NCBI GenBank assembly: GCA_017521065.1
Contig: JAFXEA010000345.1
Coordinates: 1-9,011 of the forward strand
From: Kiritimatiellia bacterium
GTDB taxonomy: Bacteria; Verrucomicrobiota; Kiritimatiellia; RFP12; UBA1067
Length of the DNA stretch: 9,011 bases
Direction of reading: 5' to 3'
Part shown: positions 1-6,680 of the stretch, piece after piece
Numbering within the stretch: the first letter of the stretch is position 1
Layout: every line of letters begins with the position of its first letter
The notes under the pieces: model-generated
The model's database searches: none
Seen by the model: the letters and a program-made list of their open reading frames with translations, nothing else
What the model was told of the DNA's origin: nothing
Translations under genes and position numbers: made by a program

Positions 1-551
1 TCCGCGCCAGCACCATCAGTCCCGAAGACAAAGTTTCCTATCGACTTTGCCACTGCCTCATCAACCAGTGTTGCAGATGCTCCATCACCAAAAATCGTCC
101 TGACGCTCTTGTCCATAGGATGGATATACTTCGTATAGGTCTCAGCGGTAAGAAGCAAGACTCGCTTCGCCATTCCACCAACCACCAAACCCTTCGCCAA
201 GGAAAGGCCATAGATGAAGCCTGAGCAACCGAGGTTGAAATCCAGCGCCCCCGCAGACGTTGGGATGCCAAGCTGGTGCTGAAGTATGCATGCAGAAGAT
301 GGAAGTTTGTAATCTGGAGACTGTGTACAAAGGAGGACAAAATCTACAGACTTTGGGTCTATTTCTCGCTCAGAAAATAGTTTTCTCGCCGCCAGTCTTG
401 CCAAATCAGTCGCTGTTTCGCTATCACTTGTCACATGTCTAGACGCGATTCCCGTCTTTCCAAGAATCTTCTCGACGGACCATCCTGGATACAACGCGGC
501 AAGCTCGTCGTTGGTTAAAATTTTTTCAGGCAATTCGTATGCGATGTCCAC
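1..551 (-). CDS. Beta-ketoacyl-ACP synthase III (FabH)-like protein, C-terminus beyond the window
   Basis: Thiolase-fold condensing enzyme of the KAS III family, which joins an acyl-CoA starter to malonyl-ACP. I read 183 complete codons before the left edge cuts the gene. The N-terminus has the family pattern YELPEKILTNDELA (residues 5-18), then GWSVEKILGKTGIASRHV. The nucleophile region DFNLGCSGFIYGL places the active-site cysteine at residue 109, close to Cys112 of E. coli FabH. FGDGASATLV follows near residue 160. The catalytic His and Asn would lie outside the window, so full activity cannot be judged. I chose GTG at 551 because AAAGGA sits 7 nt upstream; a TTG at 557 is in frame but only 1-2 nt from that site. 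The TTG overlaps the TGA of the preceding acyltransferase. As last visible gene of a sugar operon, it more likely makes an acyl group for glycan decoration than housekeeping fatty acid; that role is inferred. Confidence 0.88.
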   Translation of the reverse strand, partial: MDIAYELPEKILTNDELAALYPGWSVEKILGKTGIASRHVTSDSETATDLARLAARKLFSEREIDPKSVDFVLLCTQSPDYKLPSSACILQHQLGIPTSAGALDFNLGCSGFIYGLSLAKGLVVGGMAKRVLLLTAETYTKYIHPMDKSVRTIFGDGASATLVDEAVAKSIGNFVFGTDGAGA

Positions 552-553
552 TC

Positions 554-1012
554 TCAATTCCTTTCTGGCAATTCAACCTTGAATGGTTTACGCGGCGTTA
601 CGCAAAGAGTATTCGCGGGGACGTTTCGCGATATGTAAGAATATGCACCCACAACGGCGTTTTCTCCTATCTCGACACCTGGCGCAATGAAAACACCAAT
701 CCCTGCAGCAGCACCTTTCCGAATAACAACCGGCTTGATATTCGACTCTGAAATACCCAATGCACACGAACCATAATCATCATGTGAAATCACAACCGAA
801 TTTGCGCCAATAGAGGAACCATCCTCCATCGTAATCATTTCCGGGTGGACATTATCAAGGGTGCAATAGTAGCCAATAAAACAACCTTTACCAATCTTGA
901 CACCACGTAACCTGTGAAACATGATTCTCAACTTGTAGTGTGGCGCAAACCACGCTGGAAACATCCAAATAGTAGCGTTTATCTTTCGCCAAAGTGAAAC
1001 ATGTCTGTTCAT
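554..1012 (-). CDS. Left-handed beta-helix (hexapeptide repeat) acyltransferase
   Basis: A 152-residue acyltransferase of the serine acetyltransferase / maltose O-acetyltransferase type, which usually moves an acetyl or other acyl group from CoA (or ACP) onto a hydroxyl or amine. An amphipathic, aromatic-rich N-terminus (about residues 1-35) precedes hexapeptide turns: VKIGKGCFIG (38-47), ITMEDGSSIGANSVV (60-74), VVIRKGAAAGIGVFIAPGVEIGENAVVGA (95-123). ISHDDYG supplies a likely catalytic His77. The C-terminus SRNVPANTLCVTPRKPFK is typical of the family. The ATG is well supported: AAGGAG lies 8 nt upstream and overlaps the stop codon of the glycosyltransferase, 12 nt away. The protein lacks the N-terminal Rossmann-like domain of PglD/NeuD-type sugar N-acetyltransferases, so the acceptor cannot be named. 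In this operon a sugar or sugar-nucleotide acceptor is the natural inference. Confidence 0.9.
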   Translation of the reverse strand: MNRHVSLWRKINATIWMFPAWFAPHYKLRIMFHRLRGVKIGKGCFIGYYCTLDNVHPEMITMEDGSSIGANSVVISHDDYGSCALGISESNIKPVVIRKGAAAGIGVFIAPGVEIGENAVVGAYSYISRNVPANTLCVTPRKPFKVELPERN

Positions 1013-1020
1013 AAATGTTT

Positions 1021-1026
1021 CTCCTT
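1021..1026 (-). promoter_or_regulatory. Ribosome binding site of the acyltransferase
   Basis: AAGGAG on the minus strand, 8 nt before the ATG at 1012 and overlapping the TAA of the upstream glycosyltransferase. It is the strongest Shine-Dalgarno sequence inside the operon and fixes the start of the acyltransferase. Confidence 0.75.
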
Positions 1027-2050
1027 ATCCAAATGAATTGTAAACTTCATCATATCGAGCTATCTGTTTACCAAGCGACAGCTCCCTGCGATGATGTTCG
1101 ATGTTCGCGACAGAACGTAATCCGTCCATAGGCAAACTCACCAACCGCACATCATCTGGATCAAAATAGCATACTTCTGGGTACCCAAGTAAACGATGCC
1201 CAGGTATATCCGAAAGATACAGCCTAAGACCGCAGGCGCCCGCCTCTATCACCGCATTGGGGGAGGCCTCACATTTTGACGGGTTAACAAAGTAACGATA
1301 ACGCCCCAATGTAGAATATATATCCTCTGGCTCCAAAACTCCACAATAATGTGCATGTGTCGACTTTGCAAAAAGCCCCCTAATAAGAGCCGTATATTCT
1401 GCTTCGCGTTCGTCAAAAGGACCATATATGTCAAGGTCGCATTCATCTTGCTCCGCAGCGGCAATAAGGGCGGCAATATTCTTCTGTACGCTTATGCGAC
1501 CTATGAACACCATATCCTTTACAGGAGCGTTATTGACGCATGTGCATACCGCCGATCCATTCGGGATATGGTAGAACTTTCGCAATGTATAGTTATGCAT
1601 TACATCGTAATCAACCTTGCTGACATAAACCGTACGGCCAACAATATTTACGCCTAGGACATCAACAATCCATATCAATTTGCGCACAAACCATGAAATT
1701 TTAGGATTGTGATGACTACGGCCATGAATCGTCGAAACAACATTGTAACCAAGGAGCGAAAACACCATCGCAAGCGGCACGAACATTTCCATCTGAAAAT
1801 CAAGAATTGTGTTCTTCTTGTCCTCAACAGCCGCACGTATCTGACGAAAACGGGCGAACCATCCTGGCGCAAGTTGAAAAACCCGAACCTTGGAAAATTT
1901 CTCAGGAAGCGTCGCATTCTTCCAACAGGTGAAGATTGTGAAGTCATATCGATCAAGCGTATTCTCCACAAAATACTGAGTACAAGTTTCCACCCCTCCG
2001 TGCGCTGCCGGGAAGTTCTTTATGCCGATTCTGAAAATGTGTTTCTTCAC
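1025..2050 (-). CDS. Glycosyltransferase, GT-B fold, family 4-like
   Basis: A 341-residue protein predicted to transfer a sugar from an activated donor to a lipid-linked glycan at the cytoplasmic membrane face. The N-terminal domain opens with RIGIKNFPAAHGGVET (residues 7-22), the glycine-rich acceptor-side loop seen in GT4 enzymes, and STIHGRSHHNPK follows in mid-domain. The C-terminal domain has VFIGRISVQKNI and the E-x7-E motif EASPNAVIE (Glu261 and Glu269) that contacts the donor. No signal peptide or transmembrane helix is evident. The frame is open up to 2134, but the GTG at 2050 is the sensible start: it overlaps the TGA of the upstream ligase as GTGA and leaves a protein beginning MKKHIFRIGIKN. 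There is no strong Shine-Dalgarno, consistent with translational coupling. Donor and linkage cannot be deduced; the neighbours suggest an amino-deoxy sugar. Confidence 0.9.
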   Translation of the reverse strand: MKKHIFRIGIKNFPAAHGGVETCTQYFVENTLDRYDFTIFTCWKNATLPEKFSKVRVFQLAPGWFARFRQIRAAVEDKKNTILDFQMEMFVPLAMVFSLLGYNVVSTIHGRSHHNPKISWFVRKLIWIVDVLGVNIVGRTVYVSKVDYDVMHNYTLRKFYHIPNGSAVCTCVNNAPVKDMVFIGRISVQKNIAALIAAAEQDECDLDIYGPFDEREAEYTALIRGLFAKSTHAHYCGVLEPEDIYSTLGRYRYFVNPSKCEASPNAVIEAGACGLRLYLSDIPGHRLLGYPEVCYFDPDDVRLVSLPMDGLRSVANIEHHRRELSLGKQIARYDEVYNSFG

Positions 2051-3282
2051 GACCAAATCATCCCACAAAACGCTGGAGATGAGTCTGTGCGAATATCGAG
2101 AACTTTGCGCACCTTTTCCCAGACCGTATAACATCCCGGTTTATCCAGCGCCTTGACAAGAATCGGACCTTTACGAGAATACTTGTCGCGTACTGCCGGA
2201 ACTTTCGTGCCTATCTTTACGTTCGAGAGGACAGACCTGAGCACGCCAGGAATGTTCACCACCTCATCTGCTCCGTTGATTTCCGTAACTGTTCCCTCTG
2301 GCAGCATAAAGCAGAAGTATGCTGCCGCACCATGTGCAATATGCGGCACCGGAACATCCTCGCCAATAGAGGCCCGCATATAAATATCATCTGCATCCAC
2401 CCCGCTTGCAGCAGGAATGAGATCCGATGCTATGTTCACGCCACCACCTCGGGCGGCAATCTCGACAAGATAGATACTGTCCTGTTCGGCATTGTAGATA
2501 AACTCGCCATGTGTGACACCAAAAGGAAGCCCGAATCCGCGAATGAGTTTCTCGTTCACTTCCTTAAGGCGCTGTTCAATCGGATCAATCGCAGATTCCG
2601 CATCGCGGAAAACGGTTGCACACGGTATAAAGACTTCAGGCACGTCAAAATAGTCGCGATGACCGACGATGAGGTTTGCAATGCGACCGGAGCAGGTGAA
2701 CGCCTCAACAACATACTCCTTGCCAGTGACAAACTCCTCTATTATCACGCCTTGCCTTGATTCTTCGACGCTCAAGGGGAACAGCCGCTTTAGTTCATCC
2801 AACGACTTGGCCTTGTATACGCCACGGCTGGCGGCATTATCAACGGGCTTGATCATGACTGGGAACCTAAGTGGCTCGACAGCCAACTCAAGATCAGCAA
2901 TTTCAAGGACGTGGACACATTTCGGAACTGCGACACCACATTCAGCCGCACGCCTGCGCATCTCGTACTTGTTCGTGAAGAGCATTGCGACATCTTGGCC
3001 GACACCCGGCACTCCAAAATGTTTCGCTAGCATTGCAGCCGGAACGACGGCCTGATCAAGCTGACTCGACACCACGGCAACAATTTCATCTCCAGCGATA
3101 AGCGGGTCGGCAATTATGTCGTCAACAGCGGCAATGTCGTGATATAGACATTTGTCTGCAATGGCGAAGCCTGGATAGTCACCCTTTGGCGAAACAACCG
3201 CCGCAAGAAAACCATGCTCCTTCGCCCATTTGACTAGAGCGATCTGTCCGTTGCCAGCACCTAGAACAATGATCGTCTTCAT
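2047..3282 (-). CDS. ATP-grasp ligase (second of a tandem pair)
   Basis: A 411-residue ATP-dependent carboxylate-amine (or thiol) ligase of the ATP-grasp superfamily, which acts through an acyl-phosphate. A Rossmann-like pre-ATP-grasp domain begins with IIVLGAGNGQIALVKWAKEHG (residues 4-24). The ATP-binding lysine lies in FPVMIKPVDNAASRGV (Lys145), followed by the hinge IIEEFVTGKEYVVEAF (180-195). The metal-binding strand is YLVEIAARGGGVNIA, with Glu274. A C-terminal domain of about 100 residues follows, as in carbamoyl-phosphate-synthase-like and L-amino-acid-ligase-like members. ATG at 3282 overlaps the TGA of the preceding ligase (ATGA), and the stop overlaps the next gene's GTG. The substrate is unknown; joining an amino acid or other carboxylate to an amino sugar is an inference from context. 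It differs clearly from its neighbour, so the pair is not a recent duplication. Confidence 0.9.
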   Translation of the reverse strand: MKTIIVLGAGNGQIALVKWAKEHGFLAAVVSPKGDYPGFAIADKCLYHDIAAVDDIIADPLIAGDEIVAVVSSQLDQAVVPAAMLAKHFGVPGVGQDVAMLFTNKYEMRRRAAECGVAVPKCVHVLEIADLELAVEPLRFPVMIKPVDNAASRGVYKAKSLDELKRLFPLSVEESRQGVIIEEFVTGKEYVVEAFTCSGRIANLIVGHRDYFDVPEVFIPCATVFRDAESAIDPIEQRLKEVNEKLIRGFGLPFGVTHGEFIYNAEQDSIYLVEIAARGGGVNIASDLIPAASGVDADDIYMRASIGEDVPVPHIAHGAAAYFCFMLPEGTVTEINGADEVVNIPGVLRSVLSNVKIGTKVPAVRDKYSRKGPILVKALDKPGCYTVWEKVRKVLDIRTDSSPAFCGMIWS

Positions 3283-4472
3283 GACACCATTACATCAAGC
3301 CAACTTGTGTCGGCAAGATACCGTTCCGCTTCATCATGGGAATCAAATCTTAATACAAGTGTTCCAATCGTTTGGTTAGCCCCTGTAAACGAATGCACCT
3401 TGTCGCCAGAACGAATCCACATATCCTCCTGAACGACATGTGCGGCCCGAAATTCAGGATCAATGCCTAGCGCAACATATCGCCCTTCTTTGTTGCTGTG
3501 TACTATCAATTCAGCAAATGAGCCATTGTAGGATATTGGCGAGTTGCGGAACATCCAAAGATTATCTTCTATGGGAAGATTTAACGCCCCACAAACCGCA
3601 GCCTTTATCATATCCACGCCTGTTGCCACACGCAAAATCTCGGCAAGACGGTTGCCTCCTCCTCGTGGCGAAACTTCCATTATATATGGTTTCCCGTCGG
3701 CAGCGACACGTGTCTCAATGTTGTAGATTGATGTTCCAAGATTCAGTAGTTTGATAAGACGCTGTATCTCGCGACGTAATTCATCCTGTGCAGCAATCGG
3801 CATATCACTTGGCCAGGAATAGGCAGCAGGCGTATATGGATTGGGAGATGCGATATCAAAATGCTGGCAATTGAATGAGCAGAACACAAGTTCGTTATCT
3901 ATCGAAAACGAATCAGTGTCTGACGATGAATGTGCGTTTGTTAGGAACTGCTCAATAATGATACGACCGCTATGGGATTCTGAACGGGCATATTCAATCG
4001 CAGACGTCAACTCCGAGGAAGAATTGACGCGAGAACATCCTTTGGATCCAGCCGAATCAACAGGTTTTACTATTACCGGGTACTCTATTTCATCATTTGG
4101 CTGATACCGCTTCGGACAGTTGAAGCCGTTGCATTCAAGGAAGTCACGGAATTTATCCTTGTTCTGGAGTATCTCCACAGAAGCGAGCGGCGGAAATGGA
4201 AGCTCCATTCTGTCAGCCACATATGCCGCAGTCACAACACCAGGATCGACCCCAAATGAAAGGATTCCATCAATCTGCCGTTCCTGAGCAGCCTTGAGAA
4301 CAGCATCCCGATCAATGATTGACACATTGACATATTCATCAGAATACTTGTGGGCTATATTGTCTGGGAGATAGTCAGCCGTTATTACATGCACTCCCAA
4401 TTTGTGTGCCGCATCAATGACTGGCAACAGATATCGTATACCGCCAAGGAGCATAAGTTTCTTCTTAGTCAT
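3279..4472 (-). CDS. ATP-grasp ligase (first of a tandem pair), carbamoyl-phosphate-synthase-like
   Basis: A 397-residue ATP-grasp protein of a type often seen in capsule and O-antigen loci. The N-terminal domain reads KLMLLGGIRYLLPVIDAAHKLG (residues 5-26), with ADYLPDNIAHKYSDEY following. The ATP-grasp core has YPVIVKPVDSAGSKGCSRV with Lys136, hinge IIIEQFL (171-177), and metal ligands in NIETRV (Glu253) and IMEVSPRGGGNRLAEIL (Glu266, Asn274), so the catalytic residues look complete. The C-terminal domain ends WLDVMVS. The frame stays open to 4586, deep inside the aminotransferase, but ATG at 4472 is the better start: GGAG lies 8 nt upstream, the ATG overlaps the aminotransferase TGA as ATGA, and MTKKKLMLLGG is a normal family N-terminus. 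It probably activates a carboxylate for amide formation. The substrate is not readable from the sequence. Confidence 0.9.
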   Translation of the reverse strand: MTKKKLMLLGGIRYLLPVIDAAHKLGVHVITADYLPDNIAHKYSDEYVNVSIIDRDAVLKAAQERQIDGILSFGVDPGVVTAAYVADRMELPFPPLASVEILQNKDKFRDFLECNGFNCPKRYQPNDEIEYPVIVKPVDSAGSKGCSRVNSSSELTSAIEYARSESHSGRIIIEQFLTNAHSSSDTDSFSIDNELVFCSFNCQHFDIASPNPYTPAAYSWPSDMPIAAQDELRREIQRLIKLLNLGTSIYNIETRVAADGKPYIMEVSPRGGGNRLAEILRVATGVDMIKAAVCGALNLPIEDNLWMFRNSPISYNGSFAELIVHSNKEGRYVALGIDPEFRAAHVVQEDMWIRSGDKVHSFTGANQTIGTLVLRFDSHDEAERYLADTSWLDVMVS

Positions 4473-5560
4473 CCGACGATCTCCAATACATTCTCGGCTA
4501 TCGACTTCACATCCTCTATTGGCAGCCCATAATAGGTTGGCAACGCAAGCACGCGAGATGCCAAATCCTCCGCGATAGGGCAACATCTCTGACCATATAC
4601 ATACGGTGCAAAATCAGTCAAAAGCGGATAGAAGTAACGGCGAGAGAATACATTACATTTTTCCTGCAACTCGGTATAGACGCGCTCGCGCGCCACAAAA
4701 TCCTTGAGCAGCACCGGCACGTACGCCTTGTTGCACGACTTATCTATCAGTTTCACGCTATCGCACCCGTCGAACACTTCTTTATAAGCCATGTATATTT
4801 TTTGACGATAGTCAAGCAAACAATCGATCTTCTTAAGACACTCAAGACCCATCAACGCCTGAAGTTCGTTCATCTTGGCGTTTGATCCGACATCCACACA
4901 TTCCATCTCGCTGCGGATCGCAAAATTCCTGAGCTCAAACAACTTCTCCTGAACTGTCTCATCCTTGAACACAAGCAACCCGCCCTCGCACGAATGGAAC
5001 AACTTTGTCGGATGAAATGAATACATAGACATATCGCCACATACAACCAAAGGCTTTACCCCAAATGCATGGGCTGCATCATAGATTATCTTAACACCGT
5101 ACTTCTCACCAAGACGTTCAAATCCATCCACATCGCACGCATTACCATAGACATGGACCGGCACTATCGCCTTGGTCCTTGGAGTAATCAACTTCTCAGC
5201 TTTCGCAGGATCGAGGCAAAGTGTTTCCGGGTCAATATCAGCAAAAATCGGTGTTGCGCCTATTCGCTTAAGAGCGTGGCTAGTCGCCACAAACGTAAAC
5301 GGAGTCGTAATGACATCGCCACCTGATAATCCCATTGCATAATAACCGAGCTCTAACGCTAATGTACCATTATTGAATAAAGCCATATTCGTCTCGGGCA
5401 CACATAGATATTCCGATAGCGCCTTTTGAAATTTTTTAAGCATCGGCCCGTTGTTTGTCAACCACTGATTTTCCCAAATCTCGTCGCATCCCTTTTTGAC
5501 TTCCTCAAGATCAGGTAGATATGGCCTAGTTACCAAAATTGGCTTGTCAAATCGTTTCAT
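4469..5560 (-). CDS. DegT/DnrJ/EryC1/StrS sugar aminotransferase, VioA-like
   Basis: A 363-residue PLP-dependent aminotransferase acting on nucleotide-linked keto sugars. The N-terminal pattern KPILVTRPYLPDLEE...WENQWLTNNGP (residues 6-39) resembles VioA-type enzymes, which convert dTDP-4-keto-6-deoxyglucose to dTDP-4-amino-4,6-dideoxyglucose. LFNNGTLALELGYYAMGLSGGDVITTPFTFVATSHAL holds the cofactor phosphate region. DAAHAFG carries Asp161, which pairs with the PLP ring nitrogen. SFHPTKLFHSCEGG carries the Schiff-base Lys186. All expected residues are present. I prefer ATG at 5560, 29 nt after the rfbA stop; the open frame begins at a TTG (5587) that would add nine unconserved residues. The upstream GGTAAAGAA is only a weak ribosome site. 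Placement directly after the dTDP-sugar enzyme supports a dTDP substrate. The exact regio- and stereochemistry (Qui4N, Fuc4N or a 3-amino sugar) is inference. Confidence 0.93.
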   Translation of the reverse strand: MKRFDKPILVTRPYLPDLEEVKKGCDEIWENQWLTNNGPMLKKFQKALSEYLCVPETNMALFNNGTLALELGYYAMGLSGGDVITTPFTFVATSHALKRIGATPIFADIDPETLCLDPAKAEKLITPRTKAIVPVHVYGNACDVDGFERLGEKYGVKIIYDAAHAFGVKPLVVCGDMSMYSFHPTKLFHSCEGGLLVFKDETVQEKLFELRNFAIRSEMECVDVGSNAKMNELQALMGLECLKKIDCLLDYRQKIYMAYKEVFDGCDSVKLIDKSCNKAYVPVLLKDFVARERVYTELQEKCNVFSRRYFYPLLTDFAPYVYGQRCCPIAEDLASRVLALPTYYGLPIEDVKSIAENVLEIVG

Positions 5561-5589
5561 TTCTTTACCAGAACTGATGCAATGCAAAA

Positions 5590-6468
5590 TTAAACTAGTT
5601 TTCCCTCCGCTAAATCGCGAAGGTATTGCCCATACGATGACTTCCCGTAATTATTGGACAGTACGTGAAGTTTAGCATTGTCTATCCATCCTTGACGCCA
5701 AGCAATTTCTTCTATACAACTCATTTGGAGCCCCTGACGCTCTACAATGGCCCGCACGAAATTCGTTGCATCGGCAAGTGACTGATGTGTTCCTGTATCT
5801 AGCCATGCTACTCCGCGCGACATACGACGCAAAACAAGTCTATTCTCACGAAGATATATTTTATTGAGATCGGTTATCTCATACTCGCCTCTATCACTTG
5901 GCTTCAACTCTACGGCATATTTAACAACATCATTCGGATAGAAATAGAGTCCGACAACCGCCCAATTACTTTTAGGCTTTGCCGGCTTTTCTTCGAGGCT
6001 GATTACCTTGCCGTTATCGTCGCACTCGGCAACTCCATATCGCTCTGGATCGGCAACACGGTAGCCGAAAACAACAGGTTCTTTGCTGGCATTAGCCGTC
6101 TGCAGAAGTTTCGGCAGTTCAGAACCATAAAAGATATTGTCACCGAGCACCAGACACACATCATCATCACCGATGAATTCCCGTCCCAACACAAAAGCCT
6201 GAGCGAGACCGTTCGGAACTTCCTGAACCTTATACGAGAACTTCATGCCTAAATCAGAGCCATCGCCTAGAAGCCTCTCGAAGTTTGGGAGGTCTTGATG
6301 AGTCGAAATTATAAGCACCTCTCGAATCCCTGCCAACATCAACGTTGACAGCGGATAGAAAATCATAGGCTTATCGTACACAGGCAACAACTGTTTCGAC
6401 ACCACCTTTGTCAAGGGATGAAGCCTCGATCCTGCACCGCCTGCAAGTATAATACCTTTTCTACTCAT
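5590..6468 (-). CDS. rfbA: Glucose-1-phosphate thymidylyltransferase
   Basis: A 292-residue enzyme (RmlA/RfbA) that makes dTDP-glucose from dTTP and glucose-1-phosphate, the first step to dTDP-linked deoxy and amino sugars in the cytoplasm. The length is canonical. Visible signatures: KGIILAGGAGSRLHPLT (residues 4-20), KQLLPVYDKPMIFYPLSTLMLAGI (25-48), LVLGDNIFYG with metal-binding Asp110, SLEEKP with Lys161, VVGLYFYPNDVV, GEYEITDLN, and AWLDTGTHQSL with Asp225. The ATG at 6468 has AAAGG 9 nt upstream; a TTG at 6477 is in frame but lies within that leader. It is the first gene of the compact operon, and about 200 bp without another gene precede it, so the promoter is expected there. The usual partner rfbB (4,6-dehydratase) does not follow. 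Confidence 0.97.
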   Translation of the reverse strand: MSRKGIILAGGAGSRLHPLTKVVSKQLLPVYDKPMIFYPLSTLMLAGIREVLIISTHQDLPNFERLLGDGSDLGMKFSYKVQEVPNGLAQAFVLGREFIGDDDVCLVLGDNIFYGSELPKLLQTANASKEPVVFGYRVADPERYGVAECDDNGKVISLEEKPAKPKSNWAVVGLYFYPNDVVKYAVELKPSDRGEYEITDLNKIYLRENRLVLRRMSRGVAWLDTGTHQSLADATNFVRAIVERQGLQMSCIEEIAWRQGWIDNAKLHVLSNNYGKSSYGQYLRDLAEGKLV

Positions 6469-6480
6469 TCCTAACAACCT

Positions 6481-6506
6481 TTATCAATTACAATGAAAAT
6501 TGATCA
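6481..6506. promoter_or_regulatory. Inverted repeat in the rfbA leader, possible operator or mRNA hairpin
   Basis: Arms TTATCAATT (6481-6489) and AATTGATCA (6498-6506) are complementary at 8 of 9 positions around an 8-nt spacer. On the minus strand the element begins 13 nt before the rfbA ATG, and its proximal arm overlaps the A residues of the AAAGG ribosome site (6478-6482). It could bind a regulator or fold in the mRNA over the ribosome site. It is AT-rich, so chance is a real alternative. I found no convincing -35/-10 pair in the surrounding AT-rich gap. Confidence 0.3.
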
Positions 6507-6648
6507 ATACCTAATAAAACAGAAAAACTCAAACTTGATTTTATCCTCTTGTATAGCACATCGACAGTCTTCTATCATCTGTGCAAATATAACATTCCAT
6601 CTACATCATTTTCTTAGTGGCTACCCTAACCACTCACTTCATCCACAC

Positions 6649-6680
6649 CTTTTCGTGTATTTAGTGTATTTCGTGGTTCC
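6649..6680 (-). repeat. Degenerate copy of the ACGGAA-type dispersed repeat
   Basis: Read on the minus strand it starts GGAACCACGAAATACAC and continues with TAAATACACGAAAAGG. It matches the repeats at 7882-8013 and 8408-8484, with ACGAAA or ACTAAA replacing ACGGAA. It starts directly after the TAA of the mutase-like gene. It also lies near the change from GC-richer sequence on the right to AT-richer sequence on the left. Confidence 0.7.

Noticed and set aside
1709..2131. Plus-strand open frame of 140 codons opposite the glycosyltransferase
   Set aside because: Antisense to the glycosyltransferase, low complexity and rich in Arg/Lys, with no recognisable domain.
2051..2134. Upstream extension of the glycosyltransferase by 28 codons
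   Set aside because: It overlaps the preceding ligase and adds unconserved residues; the GTG at 2050 overlapping the TGA gives a normal N-terminus.
4473..4586. Upstream extension of the first ATP-grasp gene by 38 codons
   Set aside because: The extension overlaps the aminotransferase C-terminus and is unlike the family N-terminus. The ATG at 4472 has a ribosome site and an ATGA overlap.
5561..5587. TTG start nine codons upstream for the aminotransferase
   Set aside because: No ribosome site and no family conservation in the added residues; ATG at 5560 fits homologue N-termini better.
6616..6634. Intrinsic terminator after the fusion gene
   Set aside because: AGTGG/CCACT can form a short hairpin with a 9-base loop, but no T-run follows on either strand and the stem is only 5-6 bp.
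6507..6640. Sigma-70 type promoter for the rfbA operon
   Set aside because: The gap is AT-rich and offers several poor -35/-10 pairs, none with both a good match and 16-18 bp spacing, so no specific promoter is called.
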